From Virgibacillus oceani (GTDB lineage Bacteria > Bacillota > Bacilli > Bacillales > Amphibacillaceae): a stretch of 64,000 bases of DNA. A model generated the notes under the pieces. The model saw nothing but the letters and a program-made list of their open reading frames with translations. It had not been told where the DNA came from and made no database searches. The stretch spans positions 578,540 to 642,539 of the forward strand of contig NZ_BMFR01000001.1 of the NCBI RefSeq assembly GCF_014638995.1, written 5' to 3'. How positions within the stretch are numbered: the stretch's first letter is position 1; each line of letters opens with the position of its first letter. The position numbers and the translations under genes are program-made. Shown here piece by piece: positions 1 through 9,282 of the stretch.

Positions 1-78
1 TAAAGCCATAAGACGCTGTTATATATTTAAAGGAATCCTCATACATTAGTGATAGAACAATGTTATGGGGTGATCTCT

Positions 79-330
79 ATGAAGCAAAATAAAATAAAAT
101 TGGTTTCGGTGGCGATTGCAGTAATCATAGGGATTTTAGTTGTACCAATCGCAGCGTCCGCTTTCAATATAGCCGAACCAGTACACGATACGAATGCTAA
201 AGACATGACACCGTTTTATTGGATGGTGGCAATTGTAGGAGGTTTAATCGCGGTTACATTAACTTATGTTAGCTGGAAAAAATATAAAGGTGACGAAAAA
301 AAGCGTACAAATAATGATCCAAATAGTTGA
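79..330 (+). CDS. small two-segment membrane protein, resembles the C-terminal part of YpjB
   Basis: This 83-residue protein has a basic N-terminus and a hydrophobic segment (about residues 8-28) ending in a signal-peptidase-like AASA. A second membrane segment (about 43-63) is followed by a basic tail containing YVSWKKYKG. The start ATG is preceded by GGGGTGAT; an upstream in-frame ATG at 49 lacks a ribosome-binding site. The last 45 residues recall the end of the sporulation protein YpjB, whose B. subtilis gene lies just before ypjC, but YpjB is about 260 residues, so this would be a strongly shortened form. That link is inference from memory and position. Otherwise it is an uncharacterised membrane protein. 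Confidence 0.6.
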   Translation: MKQNKIKLVSVAIAVIIGILVVPIAASAFNIAEPVHDTNAKDMTPFYWMVAIVGGLIAVTLTYVSWKKYKGDEKKRTNNDPNS

Positions 331-400
331 CTTAGATCTAGTTTTTGACTAAAATTGACCTTAAGGTAGTATATTTATACCAAACGATGGAGGTATGCAA

Positions 401-1090
401 ATGCTAGGAGGACTTGGTGGATATTTAATATATATTGTCCTGTTAATGGCTATCCCAATATGGGCTCAATCAAAAGTAAAAAATACGTATAAAAAATATT
501 CAAAAAAGGCAACTTCTTCTTATATGACAGGTGCGGAGGTTGCACGTAAAATATTAAATGACAATGGCATTTTCGATGTTCAGGTAGAAGAAACAAGAGG
601 TATGCTGTCTGATCACTATGATCCGCGTAAAAAAGTTGTAAGACTTTCAAGCGGTAACTATCATGGACAATCGATGGCATCATCAGCAATCGCCGCCCAT
701 GAGGTTGGCCATGCTATCCAAGATGCAGAATCATATGCATTTTTACGTTTTAGACATGCCTTAGTACCGATAGCCAGTTTTGGATCAAATATATCTTTCA
801 TATTAATCTTAGCTGGGTTTATATTAGGTATGCTGAATTTAGCTCTAATCGGTATTGTTTTAATGTCCGCTGCAGTGCTGTTCCAGTTAGTTACATTGCC
901 AGTTGAGTTTGATGCGTCCAATAGAGCGATGGCACAACTGGTTTCAACTGGTGTAATTAGAAATAACGAGGAGCGCGAAACCAAGAAAGTATTAAATGCC
1001 GCGGCCTTAACATATGTTGCAGCCGCATTAGTAGCTGTTGCAGAATTAGTGAGATTCATTTTAATGTTTGTTGCGGCTAGTGACGATTAA
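401..1090 (+). CDS. yugP: YugP-type zinc metallopeptidase
   Basis: The product is a membrane-bound neutral zinc protease of the YugP family, of unknown substrate. The zinc motif HEVGH lies at residues 100-104. Hydrophobic segments flank it at the N-terminus (about 5-22) and in the C-terminal half (about 120-170 and 205-225). At 229 residues it matches the usual family length of about 225. The ATG at 401 lies six bases after GGAGGT; the in-frame ATG at 395 abuts that site and is unlikely. It stands alone between the small membrane protein and a convergent ypjC, and ends in a strong hairpin. In B. subtilis yugP is elsewhere, so its place beside ypjC is a lineage-specific arrangement. Confidence 0.88.
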   Translation: MLGGLGGYLIYIVLLMAIPIWAQSKVKNTYKKYSKKATSSYMTGAEVARKILNDNGIFDVQVEETRGMLSDHYDPRKKVVRLSSGNYHGQSMASSAIAAHEVGHAIQDAESYAFLRFRHALVPIASFGSNISFILILAGFILGMLNLALIGIVLMSAAVLFQLVTLPVEFDASNRAMAQLVSTGVIRNNEERETKKVLNAAALTYVAAALVAVAELVRFILMFVAASDD

Positions 1091-1098
1091 TTAATGGT

Positions 1099-1126
1099 AA
1101 AGGGATGACAAAATTGTCATCCCTTT
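1099..1126. terminator. bidirectional intrinsic terminator between yugP and ypjC
   Basis: A perfect 11-bp stem, AAAGGGATGAC with GTCATCCCTTT, encloses a six-base loop. It is followed by T residues on the plus strand and preceded by A residues, so it can serve both convergent genes. Confidence 0.85.
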
Positions 1127-1132
1127 TTGATT

Positions 1133-2008
1133 TTAATCCTCATGAAGCGGATTTTTATTTTCATCTAATGTAAAGCCTTCGCCAACAACATCATGGACTG
1201 AACTTACTGCAACAAAGGCAAGTGGATCGATGTCATTAATTATGTTTTTCAGCCGGACAATCTCATTTCGTCCAACAACACAGTATAGAACATCGCGCGT
1301 TTCCCCTGTAAAGCTTCCTCTACCCGCTAAAACCGTAACACCACGATCCATATCAATATTAATTTTATTTGCTATTTTATCACTGTGGCTCGATATTATT
1401 GTCGCTCCGCGAGCCGCGTATGCTCCTTCCTGAATGAAATCAATCACTCGTGCGCCAATATAAACTGCCAATAATGTGTACATTCCTTCAACTAATTCTA
1501 AGCTAGTAAATACGGACGTTGTGATAACAACAGCATCAAACATAAACATTGTCTTTCCCATGCTCCAGCCAACATATTTGTGAACAAGACGTGCGATAAT
1601 GTCGACCCCGCCCGTGGTGCCTCCATAGCGAAAAATTATGCCGAGTCCAACTCCGATAAAAACACCTGCAAATAAAGCCACTAATGTCATATCCCCCTGC
1701 AGGTTCAATTCAAATGGATTGATTTGAAAAATACTTAAAAATACTGAAACTGCAACTGTTCCTATAAGAGTATAAATAAATGTGTTGCGCCCAAGAAATT
1801 TCCAGCCTACAAAAAATACTGGAACGTTTAAAATAATATTTGTAATTGCCGGATCCCATTCCCATAAAAAATAGAATAATAACGTGATTCCAGTAAATCC
1901 GCCTTCACCAAGATTGTTTTGCATATTAAAATGAACAATCCCAAAGGAAAATATCGCAGAACCAAGCAGAATAAAAAGGATATTTTTAATTTTTAATCCA
2001 AATAACAT
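1133..2008 (-). CDS. ypjC: YitT-family membrane protein (YpjC)
   Basis: This is a 291-residue integral membrane protein of the YitT family (an N-terminal five- or six-segment membrane domain followed by a cytoplasmic DUF2179 domain). Family signatures are visible as GGTTGGVDIIARL in the membrane half and DRGVTVLAGRGSFTGE near residues 220-236 in the soluble half. The transported substrate or role is not known. The start ATG follows AGGAGG on the minus strand. It is the first gene here that follows B. subtilis order, where ypjC precedes ypjD and dapB; in this genome it runs divergently from them. Confidence 0.88.
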   Translation of the reverse strand: MLFGLKIKNILFILLGSAIFSFGIVHFNMQNNLGEGGFTGITLLFYFLWEWDPAITNIILNVPVFFVGWKFLGRNTFIYTLIGTVAVSVFLSIFQINPFELNLQGDMTLVALFAGVFIGVGLGIIFRYGGTTGGVDIIARLVHKYVGWSMGKTMFMFDAVVITTSVFTSLELVEGMYTLLAVYIGARVIDFIQEGAYAARGATIISSHSDKIANKINIDMDRGVTVLAGRGSFTGETRDVLYCVVGRNEIVRLKNIINDIDPLAFVAVSSVHDVVGEGFTLDENKNPLHED

Positions 2009-2159
2009 TCTATACCTCCTGTCCTATGAATTCACACGTTACTTATTATAGTCAATTTACCTTACTTCAACAATCTAAATTTCTTTAAACTAATAATTTG
2101 TCAAAATAACCCCTTTTGGCTAACATAAAAGGTGATTAATAAAAAATGAGGGATAGCTA

Positions 2160-2498
2160 ATGACACATGATAAGCCAATTTATAACACTGTTGAGATTCA
2201 AAAGCGAGTCGATAGCTATATATCACAATTCAAAGAAGGCTATTTTTCACCATTGAGTCTTATGGCAAGATTAACAGAAGAAATGGGGGAAATGGCTCGC
2301 GAAGTAAATCATTATTATGGTGAAAAGCCCAAAAAAACAACAGAGAAGGTAAAAACAATTGATGAAGAGCTAGGGGATATCCTATTTGTGCTTACCTGTT
2401 TTGCAAATTCACTTGATATTGATTTATCCGAAGCATTTGATATGTCAATTAACAAAATTGAAACTCGTGATAAAGATAGATGGACTAAAAAAGATTAG
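2160..2498 (+). CDS. ypjD: MazG-like nucleotide pyrophosphohydrolase (YpjD)
   Basis: This 112-residue all-alpha protein belongs to the MazG/RS21-C6 superfamily, which hydrolyses nucleoside triphosphates to monophosphates with Mg2+. The metal-binding acidic pairs are visible as RLTEEMGEMAREV (about residues 39-51) and IDEELGDILFVL (about 68-79), the EExxE/ExxD pattern of the family. GAGGGATAG precedes the ATG. It begins the block continuing into dapB, with a 20-base gap to the dapB start. The actual substrate of YpjD is not known; a house-cleaning role for abnormal nucleotides is the family expectation. Confidence 0.88.
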   Translation: MTHDKPIYNTVEIQKRVDSYISQFKEGYFSPLSLMARLTEEMGEMAREVNHYYGEKPKKTTEKVKTIDEELGDILFVLTCFANSLDIDLSEAFDMSINKIETRDKDRWTKKD

Positions 2499-2518
2499 GA
2501 TTATTGGAGGATTTTAAA

Positions 2519-3313
2519 ATGATACGAGTCATAATAGCCGGCCCCCGTGGTAAAATGGGCTCTGAAGCAATACAAATGGTTAACAATACAGATAATCTTG
2601 AATTAGTTGCCTGCCTTGATCGTAAACATGATGGCAAAACTTTAAGAGATATTGAATCACTTCCTAATATGGATGTACCAATATATGAGAATATTGAAGA
2701 ATGTTTTCAGCAAATTAATGCAGATATCTTTGTTGATTTAACCGTTCCTGAAACAGGGTATATTCATACTAAAGCTGCATTGAAATATCATGTTCGGCCT
2801 GTAGTTGGTACTTCTGGATTTTCAACGGAACAAATTGAGGAGCTGACTGACATAGCAAATACAGAAAAGATTGGGGGACTGATTGCACCTAATTTTGCTG
2901 TAGGGGCAGTACTTATGATGCAATTTGCGAAACAGGCATCAAAATATTTTCCTGACGTGGAAATAATTGAAAAACATCATGATCAAAAGCTGGACGCTCC
3001 ATCTGGTACAGCGATTAAAACTGCTGAACTAATCTCAGAAGTCAGAGGCAGCAAAAAGCAAGGGCATACAGCAGAAAGAGAAACTGTAACAGGTGCAAGA
3101 GGTGCTGATTTTGATGGGATGAAGATACATAGTATTCGTTTGCCTGGTATTGTAGCCCATCAGGAAGTCATTTTCGGTGGTTCCGGTCAAACATTAACCA
3201 TTAAACATGACTCATTCAATCGTAAATCTTTTATGGCTGGAATAAAGCTGGCAATTGAGGAAGTTATGAAAATAGACGAACTTGTATATGGACTCGATAA
3301 TATTTTAGAATAG
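2519..3313 (+). CDS. dapB: 4-hydroxy-tetrahydrodipicolinate reductase
   Basis: DapB reduces 4-hydroxy-tetrahydrodipicolinate with NAD(P)H in the diaminopimelate/lysine pathway, so it feeds cell-wall cross-linking and spore dipicolinate. The 264-residue product has the Rossmann glycine motif GPRGKMG at residues 8-14. The substrate-binding and catalytic stretch [15 protein letters not shown] is in the C-terminal domain. I chose the ATG at 2519, seven bases after TTGGAGG; a TTG at 2504 in the same frame overlaps that site. It lies between ypjD and mgsA, the conserved Bacillus order. No lysine riboswitch was seen upstream. Confidence 0.96.
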   Translation: MIRVIIAGPRGKMGSEAIQMVNNTDNLELVACLDRKHDGKTLRDIESLPNMDVPIYENIEECFQQINADIFVDLTVPETGYIHTKAALKYHVRPVVGTSGFSTEQIEELTDIANTEKIGGLIAPNFAVGAVLMMQFAKQASKYFPDVEIIEKHHDQKLDAPSGTAIKTAELISEVRGSKKQGHTAERETVTGARGADFDGMKIHSIRLPGIVAHQEVIFGGSGQTLTIKHDSFNRKSFMAGIKLAIEEVMKIDELVYGLDNILE

Positions 3314-3323
3314 GTGGGATTGG

Positions 3324-3749
3324 ATGAATATCGCGTTAATTGCTCATGACAGGAAAAAACAAGATATTATTGGATTTAGTATTGCTTATCATTATGTTTT
3401 AGAAAATCACAACTTATATGCAACGGGCACTACAGGAAAATTAATAGCCGAGGCAACAAGTTTAAATGTACACAAATTTCAATCAGGACCAATAGGCGGA
3501 GATCAGCAAATCGGTGCAATGGTCGCTAACAATGAGATGGATGTGGTAATTTTCTTTCGCGATCCACTAACTGCACAACCGCATGAACCTGATGTAAGTG
3601 CACTGATGCGTTTATGTGATGTTCATTTGATTCCGTTAGCAACGAATCTTGCTGCAGCAGAAATCGTTATTCGTGCATTGGAACGTGGCGACCTAAGTTT
3701 CAGAGAAATTGTTAAACAAAAATTCCAAGAAAAGGAAAATCCAGAATGA
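3324..3749 (+). CDS. mgsA: methylglyoxal synthase
   Basis: The enzyme converts dihydroxyacetone phosphate to methylglyoxal and phosphate, a bypass of lower glycolysis. The 141-residue protein is of normal length. It shows the family landmarks ALIAHDRKK at the N-terminus, the phosphate-binding TGTTGKLI, and [13 protein letters not shown]. The conserved catalytic Asp of the last stretch is present. The stop codon overlaps the bshA start (ATGA). In B. subtilis bshB1 sits between mgsA and bshA; here the two genes are fused end to end with no room for it. Methylglyoxal is detoxified by bacillithiol, so coupling to bshA makes sense. Confidence 0.96.
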   Translation: MNIALIAHDRKKQDIIGFSIAYHYVLENHNLYATGTTGKLIAEATSLNVHKFQSGPIGGDQQIGAMVANNEMDVVIFFRDPLTAQPHEPDVSALMRLCDVHLIPLATNLAAAEIVIRALERGDLSFREIVKQKFQEKENPE

Positions 3750-4876
3750 AAAAAATTGGTATAACATGCTATCCAACGGTAGGTGGCTCAGGTGTAATTG
3801 CTACTGAACTGGGGATCCAGCTTGCGGAACAGGGACACGAAATACACTTCATAACATCGAGTATCCCTTTTCGTCTTAATCATATTTATCCAACCATCTT
3901 TTACCATGAAGTAGAATTGAACCATTATCCTGTATTTCAATACCCACCATATGATCTTTCTCTGGCAAGTAAAATGGCAGAAGTGATTGATAGGGAGAAA
4001 CTGGATATATTGCATGTACATTATGCAATGCCTCATGCAGTATGTGCTATTCTAGCAAAGGAAATCGCCCAGCATGATGTCAAAATAGTAACTACATTAC
4101 ACGGAACCGATATTACGGTTTTGGGAATAGATCGTACGTTCAAAAAAATGATAAAGTATGGCATTGAACAATCTGATGCTGTTACAGCTGTTTCCGAAAG
4201 TTTGGTAGAGCAAACAACGGATATGCTTGAAATAAACAAAGAAATGTCCGTAATATATAATTTTGTTAATGAAAAGGAATATCAGAAGAAGGAAACTTTG
4301 AATATTAAACAGCAATACGGAATTCAGCAGGATGAAAAGGTAATAATACATATATCCAATTTTCGTAAAGTTAAACGAGTTAATGATGTTATCCATGCCT
4401 TTAACTTAATTCAGAGACAAGTAAAATCAAAACTGTTATTAGTGGGAGATGGGCCGGAATATGCCGATGTCTGTCAGCTAGTTGATAGTCTTAGGCTTCA
4501 GGATCAGGTGCTCTTTTTAGGAAAACAAAAAAATGTTAGTGATTTATTGTCCATCTCCGATTTAAAATTACTTTTATCAGAAAAAGAAAGCTTCGGATTG
4601 GTTTTACTGGAGGCTATGTCTTGTGAGGTTCCATGTATAGGAACGAATGTTGGCGGTATTCCTGAGGTTATCAGACATGGTGAAACAGGTTATATAGTAG
4701 AACTTGGTGATATTGAAAAAACTGCTGCTTATGCGGTCCATCTTTTGAATAATCAGGATTTACTTAATAGATTCTCCCTTCAATCATTGGATCGGGCAAG
4801 AACACATTTTCATTCAAAGGAAATTGTAAAACAATACCTTGATTTATATGATCAAGTATTATCTAGTTCTAAATAG
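3746..4876 (+). CDS. bshA: N-acetyl-alpha-D-glucosaminyl L-malate synthase (bacillithiol step 1)
   Basis: BshA is a GT4-family retaining glycosyltransferase that joins GlcNAc from UDP-GlcNAc to L-malate, the first step of bacillithiol synthesis. The 376-residue protein has the N-terminal acceptor motif [11 protein letters not shown] (about 11-21) and a GT-B fold. Its C-terminal nucleotide-sugar site includes [16 protein letters not shown], the family EX7E motif. The start overlaps the mgsA stop by four bases, so the two are probably translationally coupled. The deacetylase gene bshB1, usually next to it, is absent, so that step must be encoded elsewhere. Confidence 0.95.
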   Translation: MKKIGITCYPTVGGSGVIATELGIQLAEQGHEIHFITSSIPFRLNHIYPTIFYHEVELNHYPVFQYPPYDLSLASKMAEVIDREKLDILHVHYAMPHAVCAILAKEIAQHDVKIVTTLHGTDITVLGIDRTFKKMIKYGIEQSDAVTAVSESLVEQTTDMLEINKEMSVIYNFVNEKEYQKKETLNIKQQYGIQQDEKVIIHISNFRKVKRVNDVIHAFNLIQRQVKSKLLLVGDGPEYADVCQLVDSLRLQDQVLFLGKQKNVSDLLSISDLKLLLSEKESFGLVLLEAMSCEVPCIGTNVGGIPEVIRHGETGYIVELGDIEKTAAYAVHLLNNQDLLNRFSLQSLDRARTHFHSKEIVKQYLDLYDQVLSSSK

Positions 4877-4890
4877 AGTTGGTGATTGCA

Positions 4891-6093
4891 ATGCAGTTGG
4901 ATCGATTTGAACAAGCAAAATTTATTTTGGAAAAAATTGAAAAAGATAACCATCAGGCATATTTTGTAGGTGGTTGTGTACGAGATCTATTACTAGAGCG
5001 ACCAATTGGTGATATTGATATTGCAACATCTGCAACACCTCAGGAAATCCAAACTATTTTTGATAAGGTCATTCCTGTTGGTATTAAACATGGTACGGTT
5101 ATTGTAAGACATGAGCATCAATCTTATGAAATAACTACTTTTCGTGTTGAGGGAAAGTATAGTGATCACAGACATCCAGACTCAGTTGAATTTATTAAAA
5201 CAATCGATCAGGATTTAAAGCGAAGAGATTTTACGATAAACGCCCTCGCAATGGATAAAGATGGAGATATTATTGATTTATTTATGGGAGAAGAAGACCT
5301 GAAAAAAAAGATGATTAGAACAGTTGGCGATGGCTATGAGCGATTTACTGAAGACCCATTACGGATTATGCGTGCACTTCGCTTTTCAAGTCAATTGGGT
5401 TTTATGATAGAACATAAAACATATTCCCAGATGCAGATACTTAAACAGCAAATCGAAACCATAGCTGTTGAACGGCTTAACGCAGAATTCACAAAATTAT
5501 TTGCTGGTGAATTTGTTGAACGTGGGATAGCGTATTTAAAAAGCACGGAAATATATAATCATTTGCCGATTATGGTAAAATATCCATATATCATAGATTA
5601 TCTTCCTAAAAAATTAAAGCCATTATCATCGTTTGGCCAGGTTATTGCTTTATTCCATTATATTGAACCAGCAATTGGTATTGCGACGTGGGTAAAGGAA
5701 TGGAGATGTTCAAACAAAATTAAATTTGAAGCAGTACAGTTAACACAGGCATTAAGAAATTATAAAGCGAATCGAATAGATCGCTGGCTTGTTTATTGTT
5801 TAAATGCTGAATATTATCGTGGGTTTGTTAAACTTATCCATATATTTCATGACAATACCCGGGTTTCAATAGAGGACCTAGAGCTGATCGATAAAGCTTT
5901 ACCTATTAAATCAAAAAAGGATTTAGCACTGGACGGGAATGATTTGCTGTCATTATTTCCTAAAGCTAAAAGAGGCCCGTGGCTACAATCACATTTATAT
6001 AAACTTGAACAACAAGTTGTATTAGGAAACGTAAAAAATTCTAAAACTGAATTAAAGGAGTGGATAAGATGTCATCCACCCGAAATAAACTAA
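4891..6093 (+). CDS. cca: CCA-adding tRNA nucleotidyltransferase
   Basis: This template-independent enzyme adds or repairs the 3' CCA end of tRNAs. The 400-residue class II nucleotidyltransferase has the active-site motif GGCVRDLLL followed by GDIDIAT, which supplies the two catalytic Asp. The RRDFTINALA motif and the nucleotide-selecting EDPLRIMRALRF motif follow, then a helical tail. I chose the ATG at 4891 after GGTGAT; in-frame TTG and GTG codons just upstream lie within the presumed binding site. The end overlaps the birA start by 25 bases. Confidence 0.95.
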   Translation: MQLDRFEQAKFILEKIEKDNHQAYFVGGCVRDLLLERPIGDIDIATSATPQEIQTIFDKVIPVGIKHGTVIVRHEHQSYEITTFRVEGKYSDHRHPDSVEFIKTIDQDLKRRDFTINALAMDKDGDIIDLFMGEEDLKKKMIRTVGDGYERFTEDPLRIMRALRFSSQLGFMIEHKTYSQMQILKQQIETIAVERLNAEFTKLFAGEFVERGIAYLKSTEIYNHLPIMVKYPYIIDYLPKKLKPLSSFGQVIALFHYIEPAIGIATWVKEWRCSNKIKFEAVQLTQALRNYKANRIDRWLVYCLNAEYYRGFVKLIHIFHDNTRVSIEDLELIDKALPIKSKKDLALDGNDLLSLFPKAKRGPWLQSHLYKLEQQVVLGNVKNSKTELKEWIRCHPPEIN

Positions 6094-7073
6094 TAAAAAT
6101 TCTGGAAAAAACGCGAAACGAATATGTTTCGGGGCAGTTTTTGTCAGAGGAACTTAATATTTCCCGCGCTGCAATCTGGAAGCATATGAAAGAACTTGAA
6201 AAAGACGGTTATGAGATTGAGGGAAAGTCTAAAAAAGGGTATCGGATTCTTAAGTCACCTGAAAAATTAAGCGAAAACACGGTTCAGTGGGGATTAAATA
6301 CAAAATGGCTTGGAAAAAAAGTCATACATAAACCAACAACAGCTTCGACTCAGCATATTGCCCATCAGCTTGCACAAGAAAGTGCCCCACACGGTACAAT
6401 AATAATTGCCGATGAGCAAACTGCGGGTAAAGGCAGAATGAATCGTAAATGGCATTCAACAGCAGGAAAAGGCATCTGGATGAGTATATTGCTTAGACCT
6501 GAAATATTACCATATCTTGCACCACAATTAACCCTGTTAACTGCGACAGTTTTGGCTGATGTACTATCAAAAGATACTACGATAGAGCCAAAAATCAAAT
6601 GGCCAAATGACATTTTAATAAACAGCAAAAAGACTGCAGGGATATTAACAGAAATGCAGGCGGAACAGGACCAAATTCAATATGTAGTCATAGGAATTGG
6701 CATAAACGTCAATCAAACAACTAGTGACATTCCTGAAAACATAAATAGTAAAGCTACTTCGCTGCAAATAGAAACAAATAACGCTTTCGATATAACCAAT
6801 TTAATTCAGCACATTTTACAAACGTTTGAAAATGCCTATGATGCCTACATAAAGAATGGTTTTCCGAATGTAAAAGATAAATGGGAAAGTTATGGGTTTA
6901 GAATAGGTGAAACGATACAAATTAAAACAATCAAAAAAAACTGGCATGCAACTTTCTTAGGAATTGCGGAAGATGGAGCATTGTTAACAAAGGCTGAGGA
7001 TGAGGAAATAAAGAGGTTATACTCAGCGGAAATTGATTGGTACAAGGAAGGGGAAGATAAGCATGTTAACTAG
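6069..7073 (+). CDS. birA: bifunctional biotin-protein ligase and biotin operon repressor
   Basis: BirA attaches biotin to carboxylase carrier proteins through biotinyl-AMP and, in the group II form, represses biotin genes. The 334-residue product has an N-terminal winged helix (about 1-65, with [19 protein letters not shown]). The ligase domain carries the adenylate loop [17 protein letters not shown] and GIGINVN, and a small C-terminal SH3-like domain. ATG at 6069 lies eight bases after AAAGGAG; a GTG at 6060 is inside that site. The gene overlaps cca upstream and panB downstream by a few codons. Confidence 0.95.
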   Translation: MSSTRNKLIKILEKTRNEYVSGQFLSEELNISRAAIWKHMKELEKDGYEIEGKSKKGYRILKSPEKLSENTVQWGLNTKWLGKKVIHKPTTASTQHIAHQLAQESAPHGTIIIADEQTAGKGRMNRKWHSTAGKGIWMSILLRPEILPYLAPQLTLLTATVLADVLSKDTTIEPKIKWPNDILINSKKTAGILTEMQAEQDQIQYVVIGIGINVNQTTSDIPENINSKATSLQIETNNAFDITNLIQHILQTFENAYDAYIKNGFPNVKDKWESYGFRIGETIQIKTIKKNWHATFLGIAEDGALLTKAEDEEIKRLYSAEIDWYKEGEDKHVN

Positions 7074-7896
7074 GCTTGATTTGCAAAAAATGAAAGAAGA
7101 GAAACAAAAAGTATCAATGCTGACTGCTTACGATTATCCATCTGCAAAAATGGCGGAACAAGCAGGTATTGACATGATTTTAGTCGGGGATTCGCTTGGA
7201 ATGGTCGTACTCGGTTATGAATCTACCGTAAAGGTTACAGTTGATGACATGATTCATCATGCAAAAGCAGTAAAGCGCGGGGCTCAAAATACATTTATGG
7301 TTGTTGATATGCCATTCATGTCTTATCATATTTCGCTTGAAGATTCATTAAAAAATGCCCAAAGGATTTTTCAGGACACCGATGCACAGGCCTTAAAAAT
7401 TGAAGGCGCATCCGACGAGATCCTTACACTCACAGAACGATTAACAAATGCTGGAATTCCTGTAGTAGCACATATTGGATTAACACCACAAACGGTCAAT
7501 GTTTTAGGCGGTTATAAAGTCCAGGGCAAGGACAAACATACTGGGGAAAAATTATTGCAAGACGCTAAGCAATTAGAAGCTCATGGTGCAATTGCCATTG
7601 TCCTGGAATGTGTTCCAAAAGAATTGGCTAATATTGTAACAGGTTCGCTTTCAGTTCCTGCAATTGGAATTGGCGCAGGTATAGATTGCGATGGGCAAGT
7701 GCTGGTATACCACGACATCCTTAAATATGGTGTAGACCGTCTGCCGAAATTTGTTAAGGCATATACTGACTTAAATTCAGAGGTGGAACAAGCAATACAG
7801 TCGTACAATGAAGATGTTAAAAACAAGCAATTTCCAACAGATGATTATAGTTTTTTGATCAAAAATAAAGATGCGTTACCTAAAGTAGGCGATTAA
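7063..7896 (+). CDS. panB: 3-methyl-2-oxobutanoate hydroxymethyltransferase
   Basis: PanB transfers a hydroxymethyl group from methylene-tetrahydrofolate to 2-oxoisovalerate, making ketopantoate in pantothenate and CoA synthesis. The 277-residue barrel protein carries [14 protein letters not shown], the metal-binding LVGDSLGMV (with its Asp), and [10 protein letters not shown] chose ATG 7063 after AAGGAAGGGG, giving the same length as the B. subtilis enzyme. It overlaps the birA end by 11 bases and is followed one base later by panC, so panBCD is one translational unit. Confidence 0.96.
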   Translation: MLTRLDLQKMKEEKQKVSMLTAYDYPSAKMAEQAGIDMILVGDSLGMVVLGYESTVKVTVDDMIHHAKAVKRGAQNTFMVVDMPFMSYHISLEDSLKNAQRIFQDTDAQALKIEGASDEILTLTERLTNAGIPVVAHIGLTPQTVNVLGGYKVQGKDKHTGEKLLQDAKQLEAHGAIAIVLECVPKELANIVTGSLSVPAIGIGAGIDCDGQVLVYHDILKYGVDRLPKFVKAYTDLNSEVEQAIQSYNEDVKNKQFPTDDYSFLIKNKDALPKVGD

Positions 7897-7897
7897 C

Positions 7898-8770
7898 ATG
7901 GAAATAATACGAACAGTTAATGAAATGCAAACTAGATCGTTATCAATATTACAAGACAATAAAACGATAGGATTTGTACCGACTATGGGTTTTTTTCATG
8001 AAGGACACCTTTCGTTAATGAAAGAAGCAAAGAAGGAAAACGACTTAGTTGTTACAAGTATATTTGTAAACCCATTACAATTCGGACCGAATGAGGATTA
8101 TGATAACTATCCGCGAAATGAAAAGATGGATGCGGAACGTGCAAAAGAGGTTGGGGCAGATATTTTATTTATGCCAGGTGTACGTGATATGTACCCTAAA
8201 AAAATGATGATTGATATGTCAATTAATGAACGTGTAAATGTTTTATGCGGGCGTTCTCGTCCGGGCCATTTTGAAGGGATATTAACTGTTTTATCAAAAT
8301 TATTTAATATCATTAAACCAAATAAAACATATTTTGGTATGAAAGATGCCCAGCAGGTTGCTGTCGTTGATGCGTTAGTACAGGATTTGAATTTTCCTAT
8401 TGAATTAGTTGCATTACCTACTATAAGGGAAGCGGACGGATTAGCAAAAAGCAGCAGAAATGTTAATTTGAGCAAGGCAGAACGGAAAGAAGCAATATGG
8501 CTGCACAAAGCATTGAAACATGGGCAACGTTTTGTAGTTGACGGAGAAAAAAATCCTGCTATTATTGAAAAAGAGGTTAAAAAGATTATCGAGAATGAAA
8601 CAAGTGGTTCGGTAGATTATGTTGAATTATTGAGCTATCCAGAACTTAAAAACGTCTCATTTATAGATCAACAGGTTATTTTAGCAACTGCCGTTTTCTT
8701 TGAGCGTGCACGACTAATTGACAATCTAATATTAAATGCGGATGGAAGCCTCGTTAAACAGATAAAGTAG
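7898..8770 (+). CDS. panC: pantothenate synthetase (pantoate-beta-alanine ligase)
   Basis: PanC condenses pantoate and beta-alanine with ATP to give pantothenate. The 290-residue class I synthetase-like protein has the HIGH-type motif in PTMGFFHEGHLSLM (about residues 28-41; the usual residue after PTMG is A/Y/F then L, here FF). The pantoate site is FVNPLQFG, and the KMSKS-like segment is KSSRNVNLS. Nothing suggests loss of function. One base separates it from panB, and 12 bases from panD. Confidence 0.96.
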   Translation: MEIIRTVNEMQTRSLSILQDNKTIGFVPTMGFFHEGHLSLMKEAKKENDLVVTSIFVNPLQFGPNEDYDNYPRNEKMDAERAKEVGADILFMPGVRDMYPKKMMIDMSINERVNVLCGRSRPGHFEGILTVLSKLFNIIKPNKTYFGMKDAQQVAVVDALVQDLNFPIELVALPTIREADGLAKSSRNVNLSKAERKEAIWLHKALKHGQRFVVDGEKNPAIIEKEVKKIIENETSGSVDYVELLSYPELKNVSFIDQQVILATAVFFERARLIDNLILNADGSLVKQIK

Positions 8771-8782
8771 GGGGAAATTTTT

Positions 8783-9166
8783 ATGTTTCGTACCATGATG
8801 AGTGCAAAAATTCATCGTGCACGGGTCACAGAAGCAAATCTTAATTATGTCGGAAGTGTTACGATAGATCAGAACATCATTGAACAAGTCGGTATATTAC
8901 CACATGAAAAGGTGCAAATTGTAAATAACAATAATGGTGCACGATTAGAAACATATGTTATACCAGGCGAAAGTGGCTCCGGAGTCGTTTGTCTAAATGG
9001 AGCAGCTGCACGTCTTGTTCAACCAGGAGATACAGTTATTATTGTTACCTATGCAGTGGTTTCTGAAGAAGAGTTAGCAACTTTTAAACCAAAAGTTGCA
9101 ATTATGAATGAAAAAAACGAAATTCAGCAGCTTATTGAACAAGAGCCACCGTTAACCGTAATATAG
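8783..9166 (+). CDS. panD: aspartate 1-decarboxylase, pyruvoyl enzyme precursor
   Basis: PanD makes beta-alanine from aspartate. It is synthesised as a 127-residue proenzyme that cleaves itself between Gly24 and Ser25 (in YVGSVT) to create the pyruvoyl cofactor; both residues are present. The following [14 protein letters not shown] and NGAAARL stretches match the family closely. A GGGGGAAATTT-type binding site precedes the ATG. It closes the panBCD run and is followed within 100 bases by an intrinsic terminator. Confidence 0.96.
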   Translation: MFRTMMSAKIHRARVTEANLNYVGSVTIDQNIIEQVGILPHEKVQIVNNNNGARLETYVIPGESGSGVVCLNGAAARLVQPGDTVIIVTYAVVSEEELATFKPKVAIMNEKNEIQQLIEQEPPLTVI

Positions 9167-9226
9167 GCAAAGGGATGGAGGGTGGTCCGTAAGAAAGGCA
9201 ATTTTAGGTGATTTAATAGGATGCAC

Positions 9227-9254
9227 AACTCTTATCAATTTTGATAAGAGTTTT
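9227..9254 (+). terminator. intrinsic terminator after panD
   Basis: A perfect 12-bp stem (AACTCTTATCAA with TTGATAAGAGTT) and a two-base TT minimal loop (in practice a four-base loop) precedes TTTTCC. It ends the birA-pan transcript just before dinG. Confidence 0.85.
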
Positions 9255-9282
9255 CCTTTATGGCATGAAGGCAGGTGGTATT

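Noticed and set aside
9241..9282. Longer DinG N-terminus
   Set aside because: These bases form the terminator of panD; the GTG at 9283 has the ribosome site and gives the family length.
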